64,000 nt of DNA from Microvirga soli (lineage in GTDB: Bacteria > Pseudomonadota > Alphaproteobacteria > Rhizobiales > Beijerinckiaceae): assembly GCF_016734765.1 (NCBI RefSeq), contig NZ_JAERQE010000020.1:22171-86170 (forward strand). Direction: 5' to 3'. Both the position numbers and the translations under genes were made by a program. Numbering within the stretch: the first letter of the stretch is position 1; each line of letters starts with the position of its first letter. The notes under the pieces are model-generated. The model did no database searches. It saw nothing but the letters and a program-made list of their open reading frames with translations, and was not told the DNA's origin. Below, piece by piece: positions 42,788 through 51,159 of this stretch.

Positions 42788-43738
42788 GGCAGCTCCATTG
42801 AGGCTCGGCACGACGGAAATGGTCACATCGTGCAGGCGCCAGTTCATTTCCTTGGCGTGATCGATGGCGCGGGCCACCCGCTCCGGCAGGTTGTCGGTCT
42901 TGCTGGGCACCACGTAAACCTCGCCGAGCACGATGTGCCCGCTTTCGCGAAGGCGAACCTCGGCCTCCTTCACCCAGTCCAGAGCCTCGATCCTGCGTCG
43001 AAGGTCCTCCGGCAACGATTCATAGCCCGAACGGTCGGTCTTTTCCGGGCGCCGCTCCATGAGGTCGGCAAGCACGACCCCGAGGTTCGAAACACCGTCC
43101 TTAAGGATGTCGAGAGCGATGATCCCCGCAGCCAACGGGTCGACCCACCAATAGCCCAAACCCACCCCAATGACGCCGATGGCCGTGGCACTTTCCGCCA
43201 TCCAGTCGGCCTTCATCATCTTGGCGTCCGCGTAGAGGATCTTGTCGTGGAGTTTGGGCGCCAGCTTCAGCTTCATGTGCCCCAGGATGACGCTTGGGAT
43301 GCCCGTATAGGCAATGGCCGCCAGCATGGGCCAGCCGGCCCAGATCGTCTCCCCGAAGATGTGCATGCCGCCGATGGTTGTGCGCTCGCCCGAGATAAAC
43401 TTGGAGGCAGATTCGATGAGCAGGAACAGGCCCATTCCAACGAGGGCGACCGACGAGATGAGATAGCCGATGGAAACGGCCCCGTGGTAGCCGTAGGGAA
43501 AGATGCGGTTCGGCGGCCAGAGGGCGATGCGGCTGCAGATGAGAAAGACGACAGCCGGGATGACGCTGATCACATCCTCGAAGAAGCTCGCCTGCATAGC
43601 CTGCGACGAACCCATTGTGATGTACATGGCCGCTGCGGCCGAGGCGATGTAGAGGACGGTGATCACCTCAAGACGCCGGGCGCGCTTGAACAGGACTTGT
43701 TTGTCCTCGGGAAATTCGAAAGTCTCAATCGGCCTCAT
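42761..43738 (-). CDS. Cation diffusion facilitator (CDF) family transporter
   Basis: 325 aa with six TM helices (about residues 23-215) and a cytosolic C-terminal domain (about 235-315) of CDF type (LDWVKEAEVRLRESGHIVLGEVYVVP). Metal-site residues seem present in TM2 (FFEDVISVI) and TM5 (DAKMMKADWMAESATA), though the usual H/D patterns are changed, so the ion is uncertain. CDF proteins exchange protons for Zn, Mn, Fe or similar. The start overlaps the stop of the upstream lipoprotein gene by four bases (ATGA), so they form an operon. Confidence 0.85.
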   Translation of the reverse strand: MRPIETFEFPEDKQVLFKRARRLEVITVLYIASAAAAMYITMGSSQAMQASFFEDVISVIPAVVFLICSRIALWPPNRIFPYGYHGAVSIGYLISSVALVGMGLFLLIESASKFISGERTTIGGMHIFGETIWAGWPMLAAIAYTGIPSVILGHMKLKLAPKLHDKILYADAKMMKADWMAESATAIGVIGVGLGYWWVDPLAAGIIALDILKDGVSNLGVVLADLMERRPEKTDRSGYESLPEDLRRRIEALDWVKEAEVRLRESGHIVLGEVYVVPSKTDNLPERVARAIDHAKEMNWRLHDVTISVVPSLNGAASPAPDGQG

Positions 43739-44439
43739 CGCAAAGCCTCCATGGCCTTGTCCTTGAGAGCCTCCTTGTCCTGGGCCTGCAGGAATTCATC
43801 GAGGGAGAAGAGCAGGGCGCTCTCGCCTGGAATGACGGCGATGACCCTCCTCTCGGTCGAGAGCTCATCCTCCGTTGGCTTGAGGCCGCGCCGCTCAAGC
43901 TCAAAGGCGTACCCGGCCATGATCGGGGCTTGAGCTGCGCCGCCGTTCAGAGGCACGGGTTCGGCCTCCAGTTCCCGGACCTGCGCCACGAGATCGAGGC
44001 GCTCCGGATCGACGGCGATGCGTTGCCCTGTCCAATCGGCCAGGGGCATCTGCCCCGGTGCAACGCCGATATGGGTTTTGACCTCCAGATACGGCTGGGA
44101 CAGGGCGAGCTTGCCGGAATGGGGTGTCGCGTCGGTCAGTCCCATGACCAGGACATCTAGGTCCCGCTTATAGAGGGCCTCCACCAGAGCGTCCGCCGGG
44201 CCGGTGATGACGCGGGCTTTCGTGCCCAGGCTCTGGGCCCATTGTGTGACCAAGGCAGGCTCCACCCCTCCAATCCGACCCTCCGCGACGACGGTCCAGG
44301 GCGGGTTATGGGTTATCCCCACCTTCATCTCCCGGCCTGCCCGGAGTTGCTTGAGGGTCTCCGTATTGTCCTTGGGAAAGTCGCTGCAGCCGCCCGTAGA
44401 GAGAAGTCCAATTAGGATCGCAGCAATCCTCGTACGCAT
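43735..44439 (-). CDS. Family-3 solute-binding-like lipoprotein, paired with CDF transporter
   Basis: 234 aa. A lipoprotein-type signal (AAILIGLLSTGGC, Cys18) precedes a family-3 binding-protein fold (LKQLRAGREMKVGITHNPPWTVV, GGVEPALVTQWAQSLG, YKRDLDVLVMGLTDATPHSGKLALSQPYLE, broken here to short blocks). It would bind a small molecule or ion in the periplasm. No ABC permease is near; instead it is translationally coupled to the CDF gene. ATG 44439 with AGGTG upstream is preferred to a TTG at 44454. Confidence 0.8.
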   Translation of the reverse strand: MRTRIAAILIGLLSTGGCSDFPKDNTETLKQLRAGREMKVGITHNPPWTVVAEGRIGGVEPALVTQWAQSLGTKARVITGPADALVEALYKRDLDVLVMGLTDATPHSGKLALSQPYLEVKTHIGVAPGQMPLADWTGQRIAVDPERLDLVAQVRELEAEPVPLNGGAAQAPIMAGYAFELERRGLKPTEDELSTERRVIAVIPGESALLFSLDEFLQAQDKEALKDKAMEALR

Positions 44440-44625
44440 GATGCACCTGAACAACTACTGTTCAGCTTGAATTCCGGAACTCACGATTCGTTCCGTCCTC
44501 ATGGAGGCAGAGGGGAGGTTAGGCTCCGCGCAAGGTGGATCCCCAGAGCGAGGAGCGCATTATCCAGACCGAGGAGTCTTTGCCGGGCATGCCGCCGATG
44601 CTCGCCATGCCCACCGCTGTGAGGG

Positions 44626-44922
44626 ATGATGACCGAGAGCCGAACGCTCCATGTCCTGATCCATGGCCGTGTCCAAGGCGTGAGCTTTCGCGCCTGGATG
44701 CAGCATCTGGCGGAACTGCATGGCCTGAAAGGCTGGGTGCGGAACAGGCGGGATGGCTCGGTCGAGGCCGTGTTCTCAGGCCCTGCCGACCTCGTACAGG
44801 TGATGTTAAAGGCCTGCCACCAGGGGCCTGCAGGCGCTCTTGTCGAGGGCGTCGAGATCCTCGACGGCAACGAAGCTAATCCCGACCTCGCTGAGCGGTT
44901 CGAGATCCGGCGAACGGCTTAA
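44626..44922 (+). CDS. acyP: Acylphosphatase
   Basis: 98 aa, standard size. The active-site loop GRVQGVSFRAWMQ holds the catalytic Arg, and the catalytic Asn is in GWVRNRRDGSVEAVFSG. It hydrolyses acyl phosphates such as acetyl- or carbamoyl-phosphate. ATG 44626 or 44629 (GAGGG just upstream). The last four bases overlap the convergent rhodanese gene. Confidence 0.92.
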   Translation: MMTESRTLHVLIHGRVQGVSFRAWMQHLAELHGLKGWVRNRRDGSVEAVFSGPADLVQVMLKACHQGPAGALVEGVEILDGNEANPDLAERFEIRRTA

Positions 44923-45329
44923 GCCTTCTTCGGCTCAACCGTTTCGACAGCACCGCCGGCATTCTTCCAGGCGGTGAACCCGCCCTCCATGTGGGCGACC
45001 GGCTGCAGGCCCATGTCCTGGGCCGTGGCTGCGGAAAGAGCCGAGCGCCAGCCTGCCGCGCAGAAGAACAGATAGGTCTTGTCCTGGGCGAAAACCGGCT
45101 TGTGGTAGGGACTTTCCGGATCGATCCAGAACTCCAGCATGCCGCGCGGGCAATGCACCGCCCCAGGAATGCGGCCCTCGCGCTCCAGTTCGCGCGGATC
45201 GCGCAGGTCGACGAACACCACGTCCTCGCGGCCATGCAGGGACACGGCCTCGCCCACGGGTACGGTCCTGACCTTCGCATTGGCCTCGTCGAGCAATGTC
45301 TTGTAGCCGCGGGTGATGGTCTGAGGCAT
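44919..45329 (-). CDS. Rhodanese-like domain protein
   Basis: 136 aa single rhodanese domain. VVFVDLRDPRELEREGRIPGAVHCP at the start of the fold (shown in family form), active-site Cys90 in FFCAAGWRSALSA, and MEGGFTAWKNAGG near the end. The six-residue active loop fits sulfur transfer. Cytosolic. Convergent with acylphosphatase and divergent from the DUF599 gene. Confidence 0.9.
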   Translation of the reverse strand: MPQTITRGYKTLLDEANAKVRTVPVGEAVSLHGREDVVFVDLRDPRELEREGRIPGAVHCPRGMLEFWIDPESPYHKPVFAQDKTYLFFCAAGWRSALSAATAQDMGLQPVAHMEGGFTAWKNAGGAVETVEPKKA

Positions 45330-45403
45330 AACGGGTTCCGGTTCCTCTGCTGGCCTTCGAACAAACTGGACAAGATGGCGGCGGAGTCAACGGGAGATCA
45401 CGG

Positions 45404-46096
45404 GTGCTGGGCTTCACCAATCTCGACTACGTGGCGCTGGCTTTCTTCCTGATCGCCTGGTTGGGCTATCACGCCGCTCTCGAGCTCACGCCTGCCGGGC
45501 GGAAAAGCCTCAACAAGGTGATGAACCAGTATCGCTACCGCTGGATGGAGCAGATGGTGGTGCGCGAGAACCGCATCGTCGACACCACGATCCTGGCCTC
45601 GCTCATGAACGGCACGGCCTTCTTCGCCTCGACGTCGCTGATCGCCATCGGCGGCGTGCTGGCGCTTCTGCGCTCCACCGATGCGGTTCTGCCGCTCTTC
45701 GCCGATCTGCCCTTCGGGGAGCCGCCAACGCGGATGGCCTGGGACGTGAAGGTCGGCGGCCTTGCCGTGATCTTCGTCTATGCCTTCTTCAAGTTCGCCT
45801 GGTCGTACAGGCTCTTCAACTACATGGCGATCATTGTCGGAGCCGTTCCTGTGCTGAAGGAGGGCCGCCACGAAGAGGCGCTCGCCGTCGCCCGCCAAGC
45901 GGGCGCCATGAACGCGGTTGCCGGCAAGCATTTCAATCGCGGCCAGCGGGCCTTCTTTTTCTCTCTTGCCTATCTCGTGTGGTTCGTGAGCGCTTATCTT
46001 TTCATGATCGCGACGGCCGGTGTGCTGATCGTGATGTGGCGCCGCCAGTTCCTGTCGGACGCCCTCGACGCAGCAATGAGGCAGGCCGATGCCTAA
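45404..46096 (+). CDS. DUF599 membrane protein
   Basis: 230 aa with four TM helices (about 7-27, 70-90, 115-135 and 190-215). Typical DUF599 features include YHAALELTPAGRKSLNKVM, the VVRENRIVDTTILASLMNGTAFFAST block and NYMAIIVGAVP. Function unknown. GTG start with GGGAG eight bases upstream. Overlaps the DUF3253 gene by eight bases. Confidence 0.85.
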   Translation: MLGFTNLDYVALAFFLIAWLGYHAALELTPAGRKSLNKVMNQYRYRWMEQMVVRENRIVDTTILASLMNGTAFFASTSLIAIGGVLALLRSTDAVLPLFADLPFGEPPTRMAWDVKVGGLAVIFVYAFFKFAWSYRLFNYMAIIVGAVPVLKEGRHEEALAVARQAGAMNAVAGKHFNRGQRAFFFSLAYLVWFVSAYLFMIATAGVLIVMWRRQFLSDALDAAMRQADA

Positions 46097-46364
46097 GACA
46101 ACGACCCCGGAAGAACTGGAGACCACCATGCTCGCGCTCCTGGAGGAGCGGGGACCGGGCAAGACCATCGGGCCGGCCGACGTGGCCCAAGCTCTGGGCG
46201 GCAACCAGCCGGACGGATGGGGCCCGCTCATGCAGCCCGTCCGGAAAGTGGCTGTCAGCCTCATGAAGGCGGGGCGCATCCTCATCCTGCGCAAAGGCCG
46301 CCCGGTCGATCCTGACGATTTCCGCGGCACCTACCGGCTGGCGCTGCCGCCTGCGGAGTCCTGA
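46089..46364 (+). CDS. DUF3253 small protein
   Basis: 91 aa, probably a winged-helix-like fold: ETTMLALLEERGPGKTIGPADVAQAL, then GWGPLMQPVRKVAVSLMKAGRI and LRKGRPVDPDDFRGTYRL. This matches the DUF3253 family, whose role is not known; the fold suggests nucleic-acid binding. Translationally coupled to the DUF599 gene. Its 3' end overlaps the convergent YdcF-like gene by 34 bases. Confidence 0.82.
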   Translation: MPKTTTPEELETTMLALLEERGPGKTIGPADVAQALGGNQPDGWGPLMQPVRKVAVSLMKAGRILILRKGRPVDPDDFRGTYRLALPPAES

Positions 46365-47158
46365 GGTCCTGGGAACAGCCGCGCGGTGCGTCCGGATGCG
46401 TAGTAGGCGATCAGGCCCGCCCATTCCTTGGTGCCGATGTCGAGACGCCTCAGGCCGTCCGAGACGAACGCGAAGGGGACGTGGGTTCTCGCTCCTCCGG
46501 ACGTGCGGAAATCAACCGGATAGGGCGTAACCGGAAACCCGACCTTCTCGAATACGCCGACGGCGCGCGGCATGTGCCAGGCCGATGTCACTAGGAGCCA
46601 GCGCTCACCCTCGCGCGGCCTTGCGAGTTCGTTTGAATAGATCGCATTCTCGGCGGTCGTCCGCGAGCGGTCCTCGACCAGGATGCGCGCGGGGTCGATG
46701 CCGATGCTTTTGAAATAGCTCGCGACGATCGGAGCCTCCGCTGTCCCGTCGCCGAAGACCGTGCCGCCGCCGCCCGAGATGAGGATGCGGGCGTTCGGGT
46801 AGCGATGGGCAAGCTGGATCGTGTCGAGGACACGCTCGGCCGCTTCATTGGCCACGATGCTGCCGCGCGTATTCGAATCGGATGCCTCGACCGAGCCGCC
46901 GAGCAGGATGATGCCGTCCACCGATCTGCCGTCGTCCTGAAAAGCGGGAAAGCGCTCCTCCAGGGGCAGCAGGACGTAGCTCGCGATGGGAAGAAGCCCC
47001 AGGGCGATGGTTGCCAGCGTGAAGACGAGGCTCAGCCCGATGCCGAGGCGGCGCAGGCGCTTGAACAGGCAAAGCACCAGCCCCAGAAGAATGAGGCTGA
47101 GGAGGAGATTGGATGGCGTGGTGAAGAACCACGCGATTTTCGAAACGTAGTAGAACAC
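46331..47158 (-). CDS. YdcF/ElyC-like DUF218 membrane protein
   Basis: 275 aa. Two TM helices at the N-terminus (about 11-31 and 38-60) and a periplasmic DUF218 domain: DGIILLGGSVEASDSN, ILISGGGGTVFGDG, LVEDRSRTTAENAIYSNEL, WLLVTSAWHMPRAVGVFEKVG. E. coli ElyC of this family supports peptidoglycan or envelope precursor metabolism. GTG start with AAGGAT six bases upstream. Confidence 0.87.
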   Translation of the reverse strand: MFYYVSKIAWFFTTPSNLLLSLILLGLVLCLFKRLRRLGIGLSLVFTLATIALGLLPIASYVLLPLEERFPAFQDDGRSVDGIILLGGSVEASDSNTRGSIVANEAAERVLDTIQLAHRYPNARILISGGGGTVFGDGTAEAPIVASYFKSIGIDPARILVEDRSRTTAENAIYSNELARPREGERWLLVTSAWHMPRAVGVFEKVGFPVTPYPVDFRTSGGARTHVPFAFVSDGLRRLDIGTKEWAGLIAYYASGRTARLFPGPQDSAGGSASR

Positions 47159-47182
47159 ACGCCATCCTTAACCGGAGAAATC

Positions 47183-47887
47183 TTAGGACTTGTTCAACTC
47201 GGCCTCGTAGCGGGCCTTCGTCTCGGCGTTGGGCGGGTACAGGCCGGGTAGGGGAACGCCCCTCTCCACCTCGCGCATGACCCACATCTCGTAGTGCTCC
47301 TGCGCGACCGCAGCCTTGGCGACGTCTTCGACCATGGCGGCCGGAATCACCACGACGCCATCCCGGTCGGCGACGATCACGTCATCCGGGAACACCGCGA
47401 CGCCGCCGCAGCCGATGGGCTCCTGCCACCCCACAAAGGTCAGGCCTGCAACTGAGGGAGGAGCGGCGATGCCCGCGCACCACACCGGCAGGTTCGTGCC
47501 TTCGACGCCAACCGCATCGCGGACCGCGCCGTCGGTCACGAGCGCCGCCACGCCGCGCTTCTTCATGCGGGCGGTCAGGATGTCGCCGAAGACGCCTGCA
47601 TCGACGACGCCCATCGAGTCGATCACTGCGATGCAATCCTCCGGCATGTCCTCAATGGCCGCGCGGGTCGAGATCGGGGAAGCCCAGGATTCCGGCGTCG
47701 CCAGATCCTCGCGGGCCGGCACGAAGCGCAGGGTGAAGGCACGGCCCACCATTTTCTCCGACGCGTTGAAGGCCGGCATCGGCCCCTTCATCCAGCAGCG
47801 GCGGATGCCTTTTTTCAGCAGCACGGTGGTGAGCGTCGCGGTGGAGGCGGCCCGCAGGGCATCGGCGATGGCTTTGTCGAGGGTCAT
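47183..47887 (-). CDS. RraA-like / 4-hydroxy-4-methyl-2-oxoglutarate aldolase family protein
   Basis: 234 aa. Family blocks: GRAFTLRFVPAREDLATPE, CIAVIDSMGVVDAGVFGDIL, ARMKKRGVAALVTDGAVRD (the Arg-Asp substrate/metal site) and PDDVIVADRDGVVVIP. Members include aldolases for HMG-type acids and the RNase E regulator RraA. The N-terminus is longer than in E. coli RraA, which favours a catabolic aldolase or isomerase. ATG 47887 with GGGAAG upstream is preferred to 47944. Confidence 0.83.
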   Translation of the reverse strand: MTLDKAIADALRAASTATLTTVLLKKGIRRCWMKGPMPAFNASEKMVGRAFTLRFVPAREDLATPESWASPISTRAAIEDMPEDCIAVIDSMGVVDAGVFGDILTARMKKRGVAALVTDGAVRDAVGVEGTNLPVWCAGIAAPPSVAGLTFVGWQEPIGCGGVAVFPDDVIVADRDGVVVIPAAMVEDVAKAAVAQEHYEMWVMREVERGVPLPGLYPPNAETKARYEAELNKS

Positions 47888-47981
47888 GGGTTCTTCCCTG
47901 ATATGGATCAGGCTTTCATAGCGGCAGGGAGGCTGGAGCGCCACCGCAACCAGGCGTTCTCAGCCGCATTCCTGCCGTGCG

Positions 47982-48635
47982 TCAATCGCGGTCCGGCGCG
48001 CCGAGCGGGAAGTATGGGCGGTAGGGTCGGGCCTCGTCGACCGCCTGGGCGAAGGAGGGCAGGGCGAGAAGCGTCTGGCGGTAGTCTCGGACGCGTGGAT
48101 AGCGGTCGCTGATCGGGTGCGCCCAATCGGCGTAGAAGAGGGCCGGGGCAGCGGCGCAGTCGGCTAGGCTGAAAGCGGCGCCAGCGGCCCATTCACGATC
48201 CGACAGCGCCCTGTCGAGCCAGCCATAGGCCTTGTCGAGCATGGCTCGCGCTTCGCTGACGCCATACGGGTCGCGATCCTGCTCCTGGCGGATGCGGTCG
48301 GCGACGATCTTCTGCATCGGCGTCATGACATAGTTGTCGAAGAAGCGATCCATCAGCCGGACCTCGAGAGCAGCCCGGGGATCCTCCGGGATCAGACATA
48401 CCGGCCCTGGATGGTGGAGGTCCAAGTGCTCGATGATGATGCTGGCCTCCAGGATGGTGCGTCTCTGGTCGATCAGCACGGGAAACTTCTTGATGGGCCA
48501 GAGCGCCTCCAGATCGGCCCCGTTCTTCGTATCGTCGAGCGTCAGGTACTCGAACGGCGTGCCGTTCTCGTACAGCGCGATCAGTACCTTCTGGCAGTAC
48601 GAGGAGAAGGGGTGAGCATAAAGCTTCAAGGTCAT
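47982..48635 (-). CDS. Glutathione S-transferase
   Basis: 217 aa. Thioredoxin-like N domain (LKLYAHPFSSYCQKVLIALYE, active Ser/Cys at about residues 10-14), cis-Pro in KKFPVLID, glutathione gamma-Glu contact in ILEASIIIEHLD, and a helical C domain with SLADCAAAPALFYADW. Likely detoxification. Leftward, next to the RraA-like gene. Confidence 0.88.
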   Translation of the reverse strand: MTLKLYAHPFSSYCQKVLIALYENGTPFEYLTLDDTKNGADLEALWPIKKFPVLIDQRRTILEASIIIEHLDLHHPGPVCLIPEDPRAALEVRLMDRFFDNYVMTPMQKIVADRIRQEQDRDPYGVSEARAMLDKAYGWLDRALSDREWAAGAAFSLADCAAAPALFYADWAHPISDRYPRVRDYRQTLLALPSFAQAVDEARPYRPYFPLGAPDRD

Positions 48636-48728
48636 GGCCGTCTCGCGGGTATGAATCCGTTCCTGACTTTAGACGGTCTTTCGGGAACGGAAAGACCTGT
48701 TGCGCCCGCGGCAGGGTTCGACCACAAA

Positions 48729-48754
48729 AACGGCCGGGACTGCGCCCGGCCGTT
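48729..48754 (-). terminator. Rho-independent terminator of the ivd gene
   Basis: AACGGCCGGG/CCCGGCCGTT stem with a six-base loop; on the minus strand it is followed by TTTTTG. It lies 27 bases past the stop of the leftward acyl-CoA dehydrogenase gene. Confidence 0.88.
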
Positions 48755-48781
48755 CTGGTGACGTTTTAGCTGCAGCCTTGA

Positions 48782-49954
48782 TCAGGCGGTCTTCGCGAAC
48801 AGCTCACGGCCGATCAGCATGCGGCGGATTTCACTGGTGCCGGCGCCGATCTCATAGAGCTTCGCGTCGCGCAGCAGGCGGCCTGTGGGGTAGTCGTTGA
48901 TGTAGCCGTTGCCGCCCAGCAGCTGGATGGCATCGAGGGCCATCTTGGTGGCGTTCTCGGCCGCATACAGGATGGCGCCGGCGGCGTCCTCGCGGGTGGT
49001 CTCGCCACGGTCGCAGGACTTTGCGACCGCATAAACGTAAGCCTTTGCCGCATTCATGGTCACGTACATGTCGGCGACCTTGCCCTGAACGAGCTGGAAC
49101 TCGCCTATGGCCTGTCCGAACTGCTTGCGCTCGTGGATGTAGGGTAGCACCACGTCCATGCAGGCCTGCATGATACCCGTGGAGCCGGCCGCCAGCACAG
49201 CGCGCTCGTAGTCGAGACCGGACATGAGCACGTTCACGCCCCGGCCGACCTGGCCGAGCACGTTCTCCTCCGGAACTTCGCAATCCTCGAACACCAGCTC
49301 GCAGGTGTCGGAGCCGCGCATGCCGAGCTTGTCCAGCTTCTGGTGCGTGGAGAAGCCCTTGAATCCCTTTTCGATCAGGAAGGCCGTCATGCCGCGCGGG
49401 CCAGCCTCCGGGTCGGTCTTGGCATAGACCACCAGGGTCTCGGCCGTGGGGCCGTTGGTGATCCACATCTTGTTGCCGTTGAGAACGTAGCGATCGCCGC
49501 GCTTCTCGGCGCGGGTGCGCATGGAGACCACATCGGAGCCGGAGCCAGGCTCGGACATGGCGAGCGCGCCCACATGCTCGCCGGAGATCAGCTTCGGCAG
49601 ATAGCGGCGCTTCTGATCCTCGTTGCCGTTGCGACGGATCTGGTTGACGCAGAGGTTAGAATGGGCGCCGTAGGAAAGGCCCACCGACGCGGAGGCGCGG
49701 GAGATCTCCTCCATGGCGATCACGTGCTCGAGGTAGCCGAGACCCGCACCGCCGTATTCCTCCTCCACCGTGATACCGTGTACGCCGAGCTCGCCCAGCT
49801 GGGGCCAGAGATCGCGCGGGAACTGGTTGGTGCGGTCGATCTCCTCAGCACGCGGCGCGATCTTCTCCTGGGCGAAGTTGGCAACGGTTTCACGGATGGC
49901 ATCGGCGGTCTCGCCGAGATCGAAATTGAAGCCCTTGGCGGCGTTCGGCAGCAT
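48782..49954 (-). CDS. ivd: Isovaleryl-CoA dehydrogenase
   Basis: 390 aa, typical length. Acyl-CoA dehydrogenase core with [60 protein letters not shown], the [17 protein letters not shown] segment that carries the isovaleryl-type catalytic Glu, and FAD/tetramer contacts in [35 protein letters not shown] (given as blocks). It oxidises isovaleryl-CoA to 3-methylcrotonyl-CoA in leucine breakdown, passing electrons to ETF. ATG at 49954 has GGAGGA upstream; the long open frame before it is not coding. The next enzyme, MccB, is encoded at 54430. Confidence 0.92.
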   Translation of the reverse strand: MLPNAAKGFNFDLGETADAIRETVANFAQEKIAPRAEEIDRTNQFPRDLWPQLGELGVHGITVEEEYGGAGLGYLEHVIAMEEISRASASVGLSYGAHSNLCVNQIRRNGNEDQKRRYLPKLISGEHVGALAMSEPGSGSDVVSMRTRAEKRGDRYVLNGNKMWITNGPTAETLVVYAKTDPEAGPRGMTAFLIEKGFKGFSTHQKLDKLGMRGSDTCELVFEDCEVPEENVLGQVGRGVNVLMSGLDYERAVLAAGSTGIMQACMDVVLPYIHERKQFGQAIGEFQLVQGKVADMYVTMNAAKAYVYAVAKSCDRGETTREDAAGAILYAAENATKMALDAIQLLGGNGYINDYPTGRLLRDAKLYEIGAGTSEIRRMLIGRELFAKTA

Positions 49955-50118
49955 TGATTCCTCCCCGTTCCATTCATGACCCGGAAGGGTACGCGATGGA
50001 TGATTTTTGTCGCGGACCATTTTGGTCAGCAATGCTGCCCTTATCAAGGCCAGGGCATCAAGAAAAGCGAACGAGCCCCGGCGTGCGACCCACAATTCGT
50101 ATCGGCTGACAAAGAAAA

Positions 50119-50145
50119 GGCTCCCGCACATTAGTGGGGAGCCTG
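50119..50145 (-). terminator. Rho-independent terminator of the GH25 gene
   Basis: AGGCTCCC/GGGAGCCT stem, 11-base loop; on the minus strand the stem is followed by TTTTCTTTG. Located about 20 bases past the stop of the leftward GH25 gene. Confidence 0.82.
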
Positions 50146-50166
50146 AACTTCGATCCGGTTGGGAGC

Positions 50167-51069
50167 CTACTCGTCGATGCTGGCCGTCTGCACTGCGTCC
50201 ATGTCGCGGCAGATTCCGGCCGCCTTGAGACGGCTGTGGTCGCGCGGGTCGCAGGCGCTGGCGACGAACATGCGCCATTGGTTGTCCGTGCCGTAGAAGG
50301 CGTTGCGGTCCACGTCGCCCTTCACGCCGGGCACGCGGCCGGTGGTGGTGAATTGCCAGAAGGTCCAGCGGCGGCTGTTGTAGCGCACCTGGGGCTCGGC
50401 CGCCGTGCTGCGGATCCAGTAGGGATAGTCGTTGAACTCGCCCTCCAGGATCTCCTTATGGAACGTGATGTCGGTGTAGATGATCGGCCGCTTGCCCGTA
50501 TGGGCCTCCATCTCGCGCAGCATCAGGTCGATCATGGCGAGGGCCTGCTCGCGCGGAACCTTCTTCGGACAGTTCACCGACTGACCGTTCCACTCCACGT
50601 CGAGCACCGGGGGGAGGGCGTCCGGATCGGCCGGCACGTTCCGCTTGAACCAGGCTGCCTGCTCGTGAGCCGGGCGGCACCAATAGACAAAGTGGTAGGC
50701 GCCGCGCGGGACGCCCGCTCTCCTGGCCGCCTGCCAGTTCTCGTGAAACTTGCTGTCGATGTGGTCGCCGCCTTCGGTCGCCTTGATGAAGGCGAACTTG
50801 GTGCCGGCCTGGCGCAGGGACGCCCAGTCCACTTCGCCCTGCCATTTCGAGATGTCGACCCCGTGGATGGGGAGGCGGTGAGCCGTGGCGACACCCTCAT
50901 GCGGACGGGCATCGCTCTTGGCCGGATAGCGGCTGGACGAGGAGGGGGCGATGGCGCAGGAGGCAAGGCCCAAGGCCATTGCGGCAAGCGCGCTGAACCG
51001 TGCAACCCGAACGAACGTCGTCAGGCCAGAGTTCTTGGAACGGCTGGGGGAGCGGCGGCGTGTCTTCAT
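50167..51069 (-). CDS. GH25 lysozyme-family protein (envelope muramidase)
   Basis: 300 aa. Arg-rich N-terminus, TM/lipoprotein signal ([14 protein letters not shown], Cys near residue 38), then a GH25 barrel: [18 protein letters not shown] with the first catalytic Asp, [24 protein letters not shown] with the Asp/Glu pair, and [11 protein letters not shown]25 enzymes cut the MurNAc-GlcNAc bond of peptidoglycan. ATG 51069 precedes the signal; a GTG at 51105 would add 12 residues. Likely wall remodelling. Confidence 0.87.
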   Translation of the reverse strand: MKTRRRSPSRSKNSGLTTFVRVARFSALAAMALGLASCAIAPSSSSRYPAKSDARPHEGVATAHRLPIHGVDISKWQGEVDWASLRQAGTKFAFIKATEGGDHIDSKFHENWQAARRAGVPRGAYHFVYWCRPAHEQAAWFKRNVPADPDALPPVLDVEWNGQSVNCPKKVPREQALAMIDLMLREMEAHTGKRPIIYTDITFHKEILEGEFNDYPYWIRSTAAEPQVRYNSRRWTFWQFTTTGRVPGVKGDVDRNAFYGTDNQWRMFVASACDPRDHSRLKAAGICRDMDAVQTASIDE

Positions 51070-51159
51070 CGGTTCAACTGTATTGGACGTGAGGCGGGAT
51101 CGCACCAGGGATGACGCAAGAGCGTTAACAGGCCCTTACGACACAGGCGCGAAACAAGC

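Noticed and set aside
48782..50278. Longer version of the ivd product (498 residues)
   Set aside because: The extra 108 N-terminal residues have no relation to acyl-CoA dehydrogenases, while ATG 49954 has a GGAGGA site and gives the usual 390 residues.
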